A stretch of 64,000 bases of DNA from Parietaria judaica (taxonomy: Eukaryota > Streptophyta > Magnoliopsida > Rosales > Urticaceae). Under the pieces are notes generated by a model. The model was given only the letters and a program-made list of their open reading frames with translations, made no database searches and had not been told where the DNA came from. A program made the translations under genes and the position numbers. Positions 26,816 through 38,508 of the stretch are shown here, in pieces (within the stretch, counting starts at the first letter, position 1; every line of letters begins with the position of its first letter). The stretch covers positions 31,920,555 to 31,984,554 of the forward strand of contig OX940870.1 of NCBI GenBank assembly GCA_954871525.1, written 5' to 3'.

Positions 26816-28514
26816 CTAATTATTTATTCGGAATTCACTTCTTGGTTCTATTTTTGTAGAATTTGTGAAAGATAGATGACATGTGCCGGCTGAATAAACT
26901 AATTGTTTGGTTCCTGAAACAAATGATGATAGTATTAGGGTCTATATATCTGTATATAATTTTATAGTTTTTTTTTTTTTTGGTATCTTAGGATATTATA
27001 TGCAATTGAATCAGATTTTTTTCGTGAAACATCTGTGTGAAATTTTTATTATTGTAATGGAGGTTAAATTGCTATTATATTTTTAATTTTAAAAAAACAT
27101 GTTTGGGCAAAAATATAATTAAGAGTAAAACTAATTCTGCAGCTCGTATGAGTTCATGCAACATCTATCAAGTTTTTTATTTTTGTGATGATAGGTTAGT
27201 TTATAGCTTCCTTTGAGAAGAAGGGTTAAAACCCCGTCAATTTTTTTTTGTTTTCGGTTAAAGATAACAAGAATCAATTGTAAATATATCTTCATGCAAT
27301 GGAGATCTTGGTTAGGCTCATTGGTCACTGTGCCGTCGTTGATTTTTGTTGTGGTCGTTGCACCGTCGGTTGCGGCCGATCAAACTTTGTGGGTCGTTAA
27401 TTATAATCGGTTTATTTATATAATGACTTCACATTGTTGAAGGTGCAATCTTTCTGATTCGATAATCTTTGTGTGCGGTGAATAATTTCAACACCACCTC
27501 AAATTCATAACACATGCACAACTTAAAAAAACATACAAATAAAAAAAACCTATAAAATCAATCTTCTAAAACAATACCTTCAAATATATTTGTAATCTGG
27601 TTTTTTTTTTGTTTTTTTTTTGTTTTTTTTTTTATTATGAGGAGGAAATATGTAAAGATATCAAATGGAGAGAAACGTGGCTAAACAAAAATGAGAGTCA
27701 AAATGAATGGAAAAATACTTTTATAGCTTAACATGTGAAGAGTTCTCAATGAAAAAGATGGCAGTTATTGTGAACAAACACGTTGTTTGGTAAAATATAT
27801 AAATATTAGTAATTAGTTAGTGCTTTTTTCTATTTTTTTAATTATAAATATTTGAAAAGAAGCAACCATTGCAAGACATAACTGTGGAGGTTTACAATAC
27901 GTATTGTTGTGCACCTTTTTTTTTAAATAATTCAAATAATTATAATCAGTAGTATATTTAATAAATAATAATTATTTTTTTTATTAAAATTACCTACTAA
28001 AAAGGAACTATGTTCATATTTGCGTTCTATTTTAAAAAAAAAAAATTGTTAGGGAAATAATGAAAAATATTATGTGAAATAATTCTAAAAACACGTTTTT
28101 TTTTATATATTTTATTCTTTTAAAAAAATTTATCAAAATACACGAATATATAGGAGCACTTATTTATAAATCAAGAGACACGACGACCGATACTTAAAAA
28201 CTACTTTATTTCTATTTAAAAATAATTAAAAAAAGGAGAAAATAGAATGGGGTCGAAAAACGTTGTTTTTAAGGCTTGATGTTATTTTGCTTTTATATAT
28301 ATATAGATTGCGGTATATTCTTAAATTTTCAATTACGCTATATAAAAACCTGGATAACTGAATTTTCGATTGGTGTTCTCCCATTTACTATGTTAATAAT
28401 TAAATTCTCCGAAAAGCATAATACTCGGAGTTTCATCAATTTTTAAACTTCCAATGGCGTAGATTATAAATTCAAATGCTTAAAATTTGTGACAATTTCC
28501 GGTATAATATTTAC
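26816..28514. other. AT-rich intergenic spacer
   Basis: Long A and T runs (for example 27600-27635) and TA-rich stretches. The only recognisable item is the second copy of the dispersed repeat described at 2030-2112, at about 28225-28310. I see no gene here. Confidence 0.5.
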
Positions 28515-29194
28515 TAGGGGTGCAAATAAAACCCGAAAACCGGGTAAAAACCCGAATCCGTATCCGTATCCGAATTTAAAACCCGAATCCGAATCCGGAA
28601 TTCGGATCCGGGTACCCGGTACCCGGTTTAAAACCGGGTTCGGGTACCGGGTAGTGAAATCTTAAAAACTGGGTACCCGGTACCCGGTTTATTACCCGGT
28701 TTATTTAATTTTTATTTATTTTTTAAATAATTTAGGGTTAGGGCTCGACACTCATCTCTCATTTTCATTTCTCATTTTAGGGTTTCATTAAAATATTTTT
28801 TAAATTTTTGATGCGCGGACGGTGAAATTATGATGGAAAGCCGGAGGAACTCGAAGTGCTTTATCATATGTTTTTTTTAATGCATTTTAAATTTTAGACA
28901 ATGGATGCATGTTTTTTTTTTTTTTATGTACGAGACATGTGTAATGTTTATTTTAAGATAATTTAGTTTTTCTATTAAAAAAAATAAAACAGATCCGGGT
29001 AAAAACTCGGATCCGGTTGAAAATCCGAACTTTGTTTCCAAACCGGGTACCGGGTACTAAAACCGGGTACCAATTTTCAACTACCCGGAAATTCGGGTAC
29101 CGGGTACCGGGTAGTAAATTTCAACTACCCGGAAACCGGGTCCAGGTACCGGGTACTTCAAAAAAACCGGGTACCCGACCCGGTTTCACCCCTA
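28515..29194. mobile_element. hAT-type non-autonomous element, copy 2
   Basis: 680 bp with the same ends as copy 1 (TAGGGGTG...CACCCCTA) and a perfect 8-bp target-site duplication ATATTTAC at 28507-28514 and 29195-29202. The core is nearly identical to copy 1. This copy differs by an extra GGTACCCGGT-rich stretch near 28670-28725 and small changes in the right subterminal repeats. It inserted about 260 bp upstream of the DUF177 start codon, so it could affect that promoter. Confidence 0.92.
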
Positions 29195-29455
29195 ATATTT
29201 ACCCAAAAAATCCCGTCCAAGTCCGTCAAATTCGAATTATTTTTACAGTTTCTTAAAAGAAAAAAGTGCAAAATCCTGTCCTATAAAGGAACATGGTAAT
29301 GAGTAATGACACATCTCGTTGCACGTTGCTAGTCGTTGAGCCTCAAAAACATGAATTTAATTTAATATAAAATAAATAAATAAATAAATAAATAAGTGGA
29401 TAATGTTACACAACAAGAAATCATCTCTCTGATTGCTCTTACTCTCACTTCACCA

Positions 29456-31063
29456 ATGGCTTCAAGCTCTTGCTTTCTAAATAATGTTCAGCCAAATGGT
29501 ACGTAATCTTTTTTATTTAACATTCAAAGTGATTCAATTTTACTTCATTCTAATTGATTCCATGCTTCTATTTTACTAAGGATTGCGATCCCGGATTTCC
29601 CGAAAACGGAACTATAATAACATCATTGTGAGTACCTATATATCCGTTTTCTTCTTTTTTCCATGTGCTTAGAGTGGATTGATTTAGCTCAAGTGTTGAT
29701 GCTTTCCGATCCGATATGCGAAACGGCAGATTTGCAAGATGAAGCCGAGCCCGCGTCGTCTGATCACTATCTCCGAGGGGGACGCCAAGTGGCACGGGAA
29801 ATGGGATTCCGAGTACCTTCTGTCCCTCAACGACTTGCGGTTAGAAGACTTGGTAGACGAAGATCGCCACAAATATGCTCAAGTTTCGGTCAAACTCTCG
29901 GTTCAGAAGGTCACTTTGGCTTCCGTTTTTCGGTTTTATTTTTTCTGGCTGTTATAAAAAAAAATTGTTTTGCAAAATTTGAAATTTGGTCTTTACGCAG
30001 CATGCAAGCTTTGGCTTCTCCGTCGATGGCAGGATCGTCACGCCGTTCCCTAGAAAATGCAGCAACTGCAATTCCCCGTACTGCAGAAAGGTAATGTGTG
30101 TTTTTCATTTGAACGCCGATCCGGAGGTTCACCAAGCAGATGAACTTCCGTGAATAACAATCAAACCCCGTCGATAATTCAAGAGTTTGAATGGAAACTT
30201 TACCAGTGGCGTCTCTTGGATAATTCAAACAGACAAAGTAAAGAGCATAAACCTTGATAGCCGCCAATTTATAGGATTAGACACCCGGGTCCTATATCTA
30301 CGGGATGCGGGTTATGTTCTTGGAGAAATATTCAGTTCTCGGCATAAAATCATGTGAGTTGCTCGGGTTACTTGCGAATTCAATTTAGTATATTAACGAG
30401 CCGTTGATCTTCGAATGTTATTGGAAAAATGTAAATATTATTCCTTTTTTTCTCAAATCTTGCTTATGAGTTGGCAAGAACACATTGTTTTAGAATATTT
30501 TTTTGTTGTTGTTGTTGTGTTGCATCAGATTGATACCGAATTCAACGTTTGGGTTCTTCCCTCAAGACGAGAAAATCGGGATCAAGAAGCCTTACCGGAA
30601 CTTGAAGACGATCCATCATTAAGTCCCTCAACATTGCTCTCATATCAGTGTGTCTAATCTTTGAGCTGAGAACTCATGTGGCTGAATCTGCAGGTGATTT
30701 ACGTGAAGCCCGGAAACGAAGCTAACCTCGATTCCCTCATACAAGACACGATACGGATCAATGCCTCGATAAAGGTACGGAAAGAATGGTATTCGAATCG
30801 AAAAATATATTGACTTGGCTATTATAACTCGAATTTTGTTGTGGATTCTACGTGACGTTGATATTTGCTCGGAATCGTGTGAACGGTCTTCATATACCGT
30901 GAATAGTAAGTGTTTTTAGTGCCTTGTAGTTGAAGCAACGTCGATTTTGGGAAGGGTTGACCTACAGAACGGAATTCATTTTGCAGATAGCGGCGGAAAG
31001 AAATCTGGTTCTGTGGATCAGAGATGGTCTAGGCTCTTGGAACTTCGCAACTTGCCTTCATAA
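29456..31063 (+). CDS. DUF177/YceD-family plastid protein, two abnormal splice junctions
   Basis: Plant relative of bacterial YceD, linked to large-subunit rRNA accumulation; probably chloroplast-targeted. Homology-guided exons: 29456-29498, 29581-29627, 29730-29909, 30001-30090, 30529-30618, 30694-30774, 30854-30905, 30987-31063; 660 nt, 219 residues, in frame. Visible: MKPSPRRLITIS, VDGRIVTPF, the CSNCNSPYC zinc-type motif, IDTEFNVWVLP, VIYVKPG and a C-terminal RWSRLLELRNLPS. Two junctions are not canonical. The exon after VWVLPSRR should end at DDPS, but the next bases are TTAAGT instead of GTAAGT. The exon starting DVDICSESC is preceded by CTACGT, with no AG nearby. Other introns are GT-AG. 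The gene may be newly inactivated, mis-assembled, or spliced atypically; without those junctions the reading frame breaks. Confidence 0.75.
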
Positions 31064-32623
31064 CGTTTTTCCGCTTAACCAACGGAAACTTTGTACGTTG
31101 GTGCACTTTGCTTGAAATTTAATTTTTAGCAGTGATGCTTTCTTACTTTCACTAAGTAGAGATTGCTTCATATGCATTAAGAAACAACAGAAAATATGAA
31201 CACATTAGTTATCAAACAAGATTATATATTAAATTATGTAACTATTGTGAACTTATCAATAAGTCTATTTTTCCAAGAAAAAAAAAGTTACGATGAAAAT
31301 CTCACAATTTTTAAGAAATTGTACCTTATGTTAAATAATGTGTTGCGGGCATGTTAATATTATCCGTCATCTTTTAACTCGTGTGGGGTCATGTCTTATA
31401 ATTTTATAAGCTTAGGGGGGAATTGTTGCCAAAATCTAAAGTTTTGGTGGCAAAGCTCACCGGAAGTGCAAAGTTTATGGGGGCATAACTGCCAATTACT
31501 CCTAAAACTTGTGTGTTTTTGCTTTCTTTAAAATGTTAAGATTGTGAAATTTGTAGGTATTTCTACTCAGGATCGTCAAAGATGGAATCTCAAGAGCGAA
31601 TTCAATCATTTGCTAGTTTCAGAGTTGAACAAAGGCTTTGTACACACTTATGGGTTAATCGCGGCACGAGTCTCTAATTTTAGGTCAACTAAGGCAGCAC
31701 AGCCTCAAATCTATTTAATAGCGATATGAGTATCAAAAGTTAAATTCCGCCTATATTTGACTAATGGTTGTTAGTCAACATTGACGTGGCAGGCTTCTCC
31801 GCGTAGTTTGCCACGTCATCCGCCACATCAGCCCGTATCTTCGCCATATTTGTATATTGTATGTAGAGATATAAATTATATATTAACTGTTAATACACGA
31901 AAGTGAATTATATATAATCTAGTTGTACATACTACGTATAGATTTTATGTTGTACTAACAGTTTTATTACTTTCGTTGTTTTTTCTCAAATTTGCGGGAC
32001 TTTTGAGATTATAATTTAATCTGAAATAGACTACGTGAATTTGTCGCAATTGTCTTATAATTTAATTTATTAGTCTTAATCAGTAACAAATTAACGAAAA
32101 TAAAATATTCAATCAAGTAGCTTGTTGCAACAAGTTAACATTTTCCGTCAATTCATAAAAAAAAAAAAAGATAAAAAAAATCAAAGAATAATATTGCTAT
32201 AAGTTAAAGTTCAAAGGGGTAAAGTATACCAACAAAAAGATTCAGGGTGCATTTTGCTAATTACTCTTAAAATTATCTAATAGTTACGATATTAACCCAT
32301 AATCCCCCCGCGATTATAAACTTGTCTAAATTAATTCTACGGTCGTAAAATTTAGAAAAGGACACACGCGTCACGTGGAGAAATTTACAAACATTTATTT
32401 TCCGATAATTATCGGACTTTTTATCAAGTAGAAAGAAAACAAATAAATATCCCTTTTTTGATACGGAGTCGAAGTGGAAAAGATTATAAAAGTCAGGGTC
32501 TCATAATCTGGGGGCTGAATTGCCAAAAGCAAAAAATATGAAATATGTTGCAGTTCGCAAAATGAAGAAGATAACGTAAAGGCTAGCTTTCCATCACTCA
32601 GTCAGTCACAGTCACAGAAAAGC
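31064..32623. other. Intergenic spacer with transposon-end relics
   Basis: Between the DUF177 gene and CCB3. Two blocks share an ending: GGGGGCATAACTGCCAATTA (about 31478-31505) and GGTGCATTTTGCTAATTACT (about 32248-32270). Similar ends occur near 33310 and 39265. A GC-richer patch (31780-31845) contains repeated GCCACGTCA. These look like decayed DNA transposons. The last 50 bp (about 32590-32623) are the CCB3 leader. Confidence 0.4.
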
Positions 32624-33843
32624 ATGGCAATATCTTCAATCAACTACGTTTCAATCAAAGGTCATAATCACCAACTCACTCTTCTACTTATTTTTTTCTC
32701 TGATGATTTCTCACTCAATGTCTGGGTTCTTGCTTTCGAACGATCTTCTCGCTCCAGAAACTTGCTCTGTTTTCGTAAGTAGCTCCTTTCGTTTACACAG
32801 ATAATTCTCGATCTGGGTTGTTTTGGATAAGATGAAAGCTCCGCTTTTGAAACCTAAGATTTTTATTAGGCAAAAAATAGCAAGAGACTAGAGAGTCCTT
32901 TACTTCTATAGTACTGGTAAAAGGGCCCGGAACTTTTTCTTTCGCGCACTTTACCGGTTGAGTTTTAGTTTGTGGCAATAATGCTTCCGGAGTTAGCCGG
33001 GAACTTTTTATTTCACGCACTTTTGGTATATGGATTACTTGTGCGCAAGACATGACTGTGTGAGTGCCGAACAAGATGAATGGAAATTACGAGATTATCG
33101 AGAAAAGAATTACTTTCCATAAAATTGAAGAAATAATATAAAATTGACGAAAATACTCCATAGTAAATCAAGTGTTGCACACCAATTAATAATTTCCGTC
33201 GCCTCTTAAGGTTTACGTGAAAATATGGCACTTTTCGACATGAACAAGGGGCATTGTTGCTACAAATGAAATCCAAGTGGTAAAGTTTATCAAAAAGAAA
33301 AGTTTCAAGGGGCATTTGTTCTAATTACAATAAATTTTGAGGAACTTTGACATCATTTTGATTCATATGTGGCGTGAGTAACACGCAACCTTATGTTTGT
33401 GACAGGGAAGGTACAATTTCCACAGAACAAAGAGAGCATGTATGAAGCTTGGAGCCTCCCCTAGCCTCGACTTTCCGCAACTCCACACCGACCCGCTCGA
33501 AAAAATATCGACCGTAGGATTTCCATTGGCTGACATGGACCCCGCTACAACAGCCAAGGTGGCTATCGCGATCGTGGGGCCATCTCTATCGGCGTTCGGC
33601 TTGTTGTTCATAGCGAGAATAGTGATGTCGTGGTACCCCAGTCTCCCGGTCAGGAAATTCCCGTACGTCATCGCTTACGCCCCGACAGAACCGATTTTGG
33701 CTGTGACCCGGAAGGTGATCCGGCCTCTGGGCGGGGTTGACGTGACGCCTGTAGTTTGGTTCGGACTCATCAGCTTCCTGAATGAGATCTTGGTTGGTCC
33801 TCAGGGTCTTCTTGTCCTCCTCTCTCAACAAATAAACAACTAA
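32624..33843 (+). CDS. CCB3: CCB3 / YLMG3, YGGT-family cytochrome b6 maturation factor
   Basis: Thylakoid protein of the CCB (system IV) pathway, which attaches haem ci to cytochrome b6; family function is from Arabidopsis CCB3 (At5g36120). Three exons: 32624-32660, 32758-32774 and 33406-33843; 492 nt, 163 residues. Exon 2 is a 17-nt microexon (acceptor CGCTCCAG, donor TTTTC|GTAAGT); it is required because direct joining of exon 1 to exon 3 reaches a stop. The N-terminal 55 residues are a basic transit peptide. The YGGT domain has two membrane segments around the signature MSWYPSLPVRKFPYVIAYAP TEP and ends DVTPVVWFGLISFLNEILVG. The alternative of reading exon 1 straight through to the 32774 donor leaves the wrong phase. 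Confidence 0.87.
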
Positions 33844-35202
33844 ATTGCAAGTATATATTGGATGAGAATATTTCTTAAATTCAAAGGGAGAGATCAATTT
33901 TTGGTACTTAAATCGTTACTTAACCAAGGAGGTCTTGTATTGTAATGTATCAGTTAAAGAATTTTGCAACCGCTTTCTGGTTTTGGTGCCAAATATTATA
34001 GTAAATGAAAATATCATATACATATAAATATATATATATATATATATATTTAACTAGAGTCCTGATGAACAAAAATCATTGAGTGATTATTTATTTACTT
34101 TTTTACTTGGAAGAAATTTACAAGATTGTGTGTTTAGGAGACTCAGAAGAAAGGAGGTAAATTACCGAAATAACAAAGTTGATATATATATCAAATAGAG
34201 TCGGGAATATTGTATCGTAATTTATTAAAATAACCGTTCACTTATAACGGAAGAATCCCGTGACAACAACAACAAAAGAAAAACTTACAAATTACAATTT
34301 TACAAATGAATCAACTAAGCAATTCTCCTATCTAAATGTTAACAAGTGAATTTTCGATGCGGTATTTACAAAATATATATATATAAATAAAATCAGAGTA
34401 CTCTATTTGAAAAGATAAAAGATCACACCTTATACTTCCGTATTCAATAATAGATTGCAATAATATTAATATTTTAATTGTATTACCAAAAATAATATTA
34501 TTGAGAATAATTACATTTACCATTTCAAACCACGTTATAAGAAAATAATAATAAATATAAACTCGAAACAAATAATAATCTCTGACAATAATAATCTCAA
34601 TAATTATTAGGCCGTAATTTATTTTTTAGAGATAAGCCGTAATTATTATATAAATAGAAATATTTAACAATTATATATTGAACACTAATCGTATGAATAA
34701 ACCCAGTTTATTTTAAAACCAACCAACACCTACATTGATATTCAATTTTTACTTGATGCATTCGATATTAACTGTTACAATTCCGTAATCGTTTTTCCGA
34801 TTTTTTGTTTACGATTTGCTTTTCACCCCTAATCCCATCCATTAAAAGAAAAAACACAGAGATATACACAATACATAATATTTTTACACAATACCATAAG
34901 ACTCATTCAATATTATGGTGGTAACTAATAACTTTACTTGCCATTTTTTACTAAAAATAAATTTAAAGACGTTGATGATGATTTAGTCTCTTTCACAACA
35001 GTTGCAAAATATCAGATATTTCTAACAAAAATGCCGTTACAGCATTAAGCACTTTTCCCCCAAATTCAGCAGTTAAGATGCTAAATTTCACAAGAAACAA
35101 TATCCATTCACGGTATAAAAACGCCGACACAATAAAGAAGCCGGCGAAGCGTATACTAACATCACATCTCTATAACAAAAAGCACTTCTCTTCCTGCCAT
35201 AT
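33844..35202. other. Convergent intergenic spacer between CCB3 and DRE2
   Basis: AT-rich 3' flank shared by two tail-to-tail genes, with (TA)n at about 34028-34050. It holds no reading frame that I recognise. The motif TTTTCACCCCTAATC near 34820 resembles a right end of the TAGGGGTG hAT family, but no left end is visible. Confidence 0.5.
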
Positions 35203-38200
35203 CTATATATCTGCTGCAAGGAAATTGCTTGACAACGTCACCTACACAACCGGATCACAGTTAGAGTCCGCATTTTCTACAATCGTCCAAAGTTACGGAA
35301 AATCTGACATTTATAAACCCTAATTCATAAATAACCGAACAATGACCAAATTTGGATAGTGTTGTACCAATTAAGATTAGCTGGGGGAGATTTCTGAAAG
35401 AAAAAAAAAATCCCAATTTCGAAACCAAGTTTTCCGGTTAAGCACATATGGATAAATATGATGGAATGTCGTGCGTACTGTTATATCTATCTATATCTAT
35501 CTATACAAGTGATGGTGCAGACGTTACATTGCTATATACACACGCATATATATATACACACACACGTATATATATATAATATCTATATACATATATTATA
35601 TATATATACCTTCTCGCCGAGTTTGAATGGAGGGAGACCCTTGTAAGGACACGTGCCACAGCGGAAAGCATCTCCTAGTCCACACTGCAAATTGCAAGAT
35701 TGTAAATTAACCAAACTCGGAGGATAACGTAAATTGATGATCTCAAGTAATAGAGTCGGATTGATCACGGAAAGAGACAGTAACTACTTCAAGCTAAGCT
35801 ACTTAGATTCTAAGGAAGATTACAGTTTCAAATTTCAACACTCTCTAGACAAACTCTTCCTCTAGAGTCTAGACCAAAAGACTAAACTGCCCTTGCTAAG
35901 CAAAAACCGAGGGTTCACTACCAGACTTTTCTTTCTTCCAACAATATACTTATGCTGGTCAGCAATGAGCCAGCTGAAATATTCTATATATGAAAGCTCT
36001 AGTATAGTCGATCAAAAATTCATACGCTGCCACAAGACGATTGAGGGTTGTTGAGTAGGTCATCAGCCAGTTGTAGCTTCTCGACTTTCTCCTCGGCCTC
36101 TGCCCTTCCGCAACTGCAGTTTTTACACGCTTTCCTCGTCGGTCCAACCTCACAATCCCCAACTGCACAACAAAAAAAGTCAGTGCAAAGTTCTAAACTG
36201 GAAACTGAAAAATTTGGTGTTGTGTAAAAAACCAAGCAAGTGAAGTATTTCAATGCTGTTCTTGGGGTTTTTTTCTTCTCTCTATATTTTAAAATAATTT
36301 AAGAGTTATATTAAAATCTGGACATGTTTATTTTAATATTTTAAATTTGGAGTATGAACAATTGATAAGTTTTGGTTTGGATTATTTTTGTAATATTGAA
36401 ATAATATAATTTGAAATCCAGTATTTTAGCAGTACTGATTTGCAAATTGGTTTTCGGTAAATCTAGTACCATCATTCAAATATTAAAAAAAGTTACCAGT
36501 TCCGGGTTTCATACCTACCAAAACATGATGTGCAGTTAAAACAAGTGGGTGTGACTTCTGATTGTTCCAAATGTTACAAACTGCAAAACTAGTATCTCAC
36601 CTGGTGGAAGTTGCGGCTTCTTCAAGTCCTCCTCGGTTAATAAGCTATCCTCGTCAATCAAATCTGAATCATCAGCAATTTGAATAGCTGGCGACTTTTT
36701 TGGAGCCTTCCTGAGGGCAAAAGATGAACCAATCTTCCAAGAAGGCTTTTTAGCCTTAACCTGTTCAGACAAAGCAAGAGCTATACGTCTATCCGGCAAT
36801 AAATAATGAATATGAAAAAGTAAAATTTCGTCAACAAGATTAACAATGGCTGGAAAACCTACTATCATTAATCGACCTACACAACAATGCACATATTCTT
36901 CCTAAAAGACAGCCAAACGAAACACAGAATTGGGTCATAATATTGCTGAGCTTACCATACATAGCTGCTCGTCAATTGCCAGAACAGATTTTACTTGAAC
37001 TGCCTGTGCTTCTAGAAATCCTGCCAACAATAGTTTGCGCTCAAGAACTGAAGATATCTGCCAAAAGACGTACGGTAAAAGATTTTAAGTCATATTAAAA
37101 TCCACTTAAAAGAACCAACAAAACAAGATGTAACCAGAGGAAATCAGAGTGAAGGTAATCAAAAGAAGAAATTCATCAATAATTGGGATAGCTAAATTCT
37201 TGGAAAGAAAGAAAAAACAGGCTTGAAACTGGAATAACACAAACCCGTTATCCTTCCCCGATCATATAAATGAGAACATAAACAGACTATCGACCAATGT
37301 TAATCCAGTACATATTCATCAAATACTATTGTGTAGTTGGTTAAAAAATTCCGAGGATCATTATCGTGGAAGTTTTTCAGTCAAATTAAGATATTATTAT
37401 TTTATTTGTAAAACCCAACAGTACAGTATAACCAAAACAAATCAGAGGAAAGAGAACGAGAAGAGGGAGCTAATATCTCTCATGGTATTACATTGTTTAC
37501 GTCCTCAGCAACTGATTGGGCATGGTGGAGTAGGATTGTCCCACCCGGCTTTAAGACTCTTGAGATCTCTTTATACAATTGGTCACTGGGAGATCCTTCC
37601 GCTTTACAGAAGGAAAGAACCACATCCACAGAGGATGATTCCACGGGTAAAACACCTGAAACACAAACTTTGGATATATAAACTGTTCGATAGGATGGCA
37701 GGCTTGAATCTGGAATGCTAACTGACCCGTCACGTTCTCGATCATCACATAAATGAAAGCATAAAATGGCTATCAACCATGAGTTATTTATTTTTATTTT
37801 TTAAAGAGACACAAACTTTGGATATATAAACTGTTCGATAGGATGGCAGGCTTGAATCTGGAATGCTAACTGACCCATCACGTTCTCGATCATCACATAA
37901 ATGAAAGCATAAAATGGCTATCAACCATGAGTTATTTATTTTTATTTTTTAAAGAGACATCGATTATTACAATGCTAGGTCAGAGAATGGAATACAATCA
38001 GCCAACCCGTAAATCGGTCCACCTATATAAACCAAACTCTACCATAAAAAAGATAGAAAAACAATAACTACTCGTTAGAGAGAGCCAACCCAATCACTCG
38101 AAAGATCCGCGAGAGAATACATCAAAAACTCGTTGCACAACTATCAACCATGAGTTGTATTAAGAGTCTTTGTGAGAATCAAGGAATCGAGATTCCGACG

Positions 38201-38508
38201 GAATATTTTATGATGACCACTATCGAGAACATTCACGGCCTAGTAGTAGGAGAGAAACAGCTAAGGAGTAATAAGACTGATTGCCTAAAAATCAAAACTA
38301 ACTGTCAGCAATTTAATAGCCGAAATAAGAAGAAGCGCTGGTCGAAAATCAAATAGCCGAAAAAGAATTTACTCAGGGAAGCCACTTGGGTGATGATTAA
38401 CGGATCATTCTTATCAACCCCTTCATACTCGAGCTCCTTTAGTACACTCGAAACAGCATTGTCGGGCAGGACTGAGTCGTCTGTAAGCGCCAACACACGT
38501 CCCGACAT
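35203..38508 (-). CDS. DRE2: Anamorsin homolog DRE2 (cytosolic Fe-S assembly)
   Basis: Electron-transfer protein of the cytosolic iron-sulfur assembly pathway; it receives electrons from the diflavin reductase ATR3 (family knowledge). Seven coding exons: 38373-38508, 37501-37655, 36956-37057, 36601-36760, 36026-36162, 35610-35684, 35203-35241; 804 nt, 267 residues. The N-terminal half is a methyltransferase-like fold ([19 protein letters not shown]). Motif A is C-x8-C-x2-C-x-C (residues 188-202, ACKNCSCG) and motif B is the twin CX2C, C228/C231 and C239/C242 ([20 protein letters not shown]). It ends SSNFLAADI, as in other plant DRE2. A 5' UTR intron (38521-38927) precedes the start. The last intron holds TATC, AC and TA microsatellites. 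Confidence 0.96.
37661..37956. repeat. Recent 148-bp tandem duplication in DRE2 intron 1
   Basis: 37661-37808 and 37809-37956 are head-to-tail copies differing, by my reading, at a single base (GACCCGTCACG versus GACCCATCACG). The first copy starts six bases into the intron, just beside the exon 2 acceptor. A diverged third relative lies in intron 2 near 37216-37310 (GGCTTGAAACTGGAATAAC, then ATAAATGAGAACATAAACAG), and a short echo is at about 38140. Confidence 0.85.
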
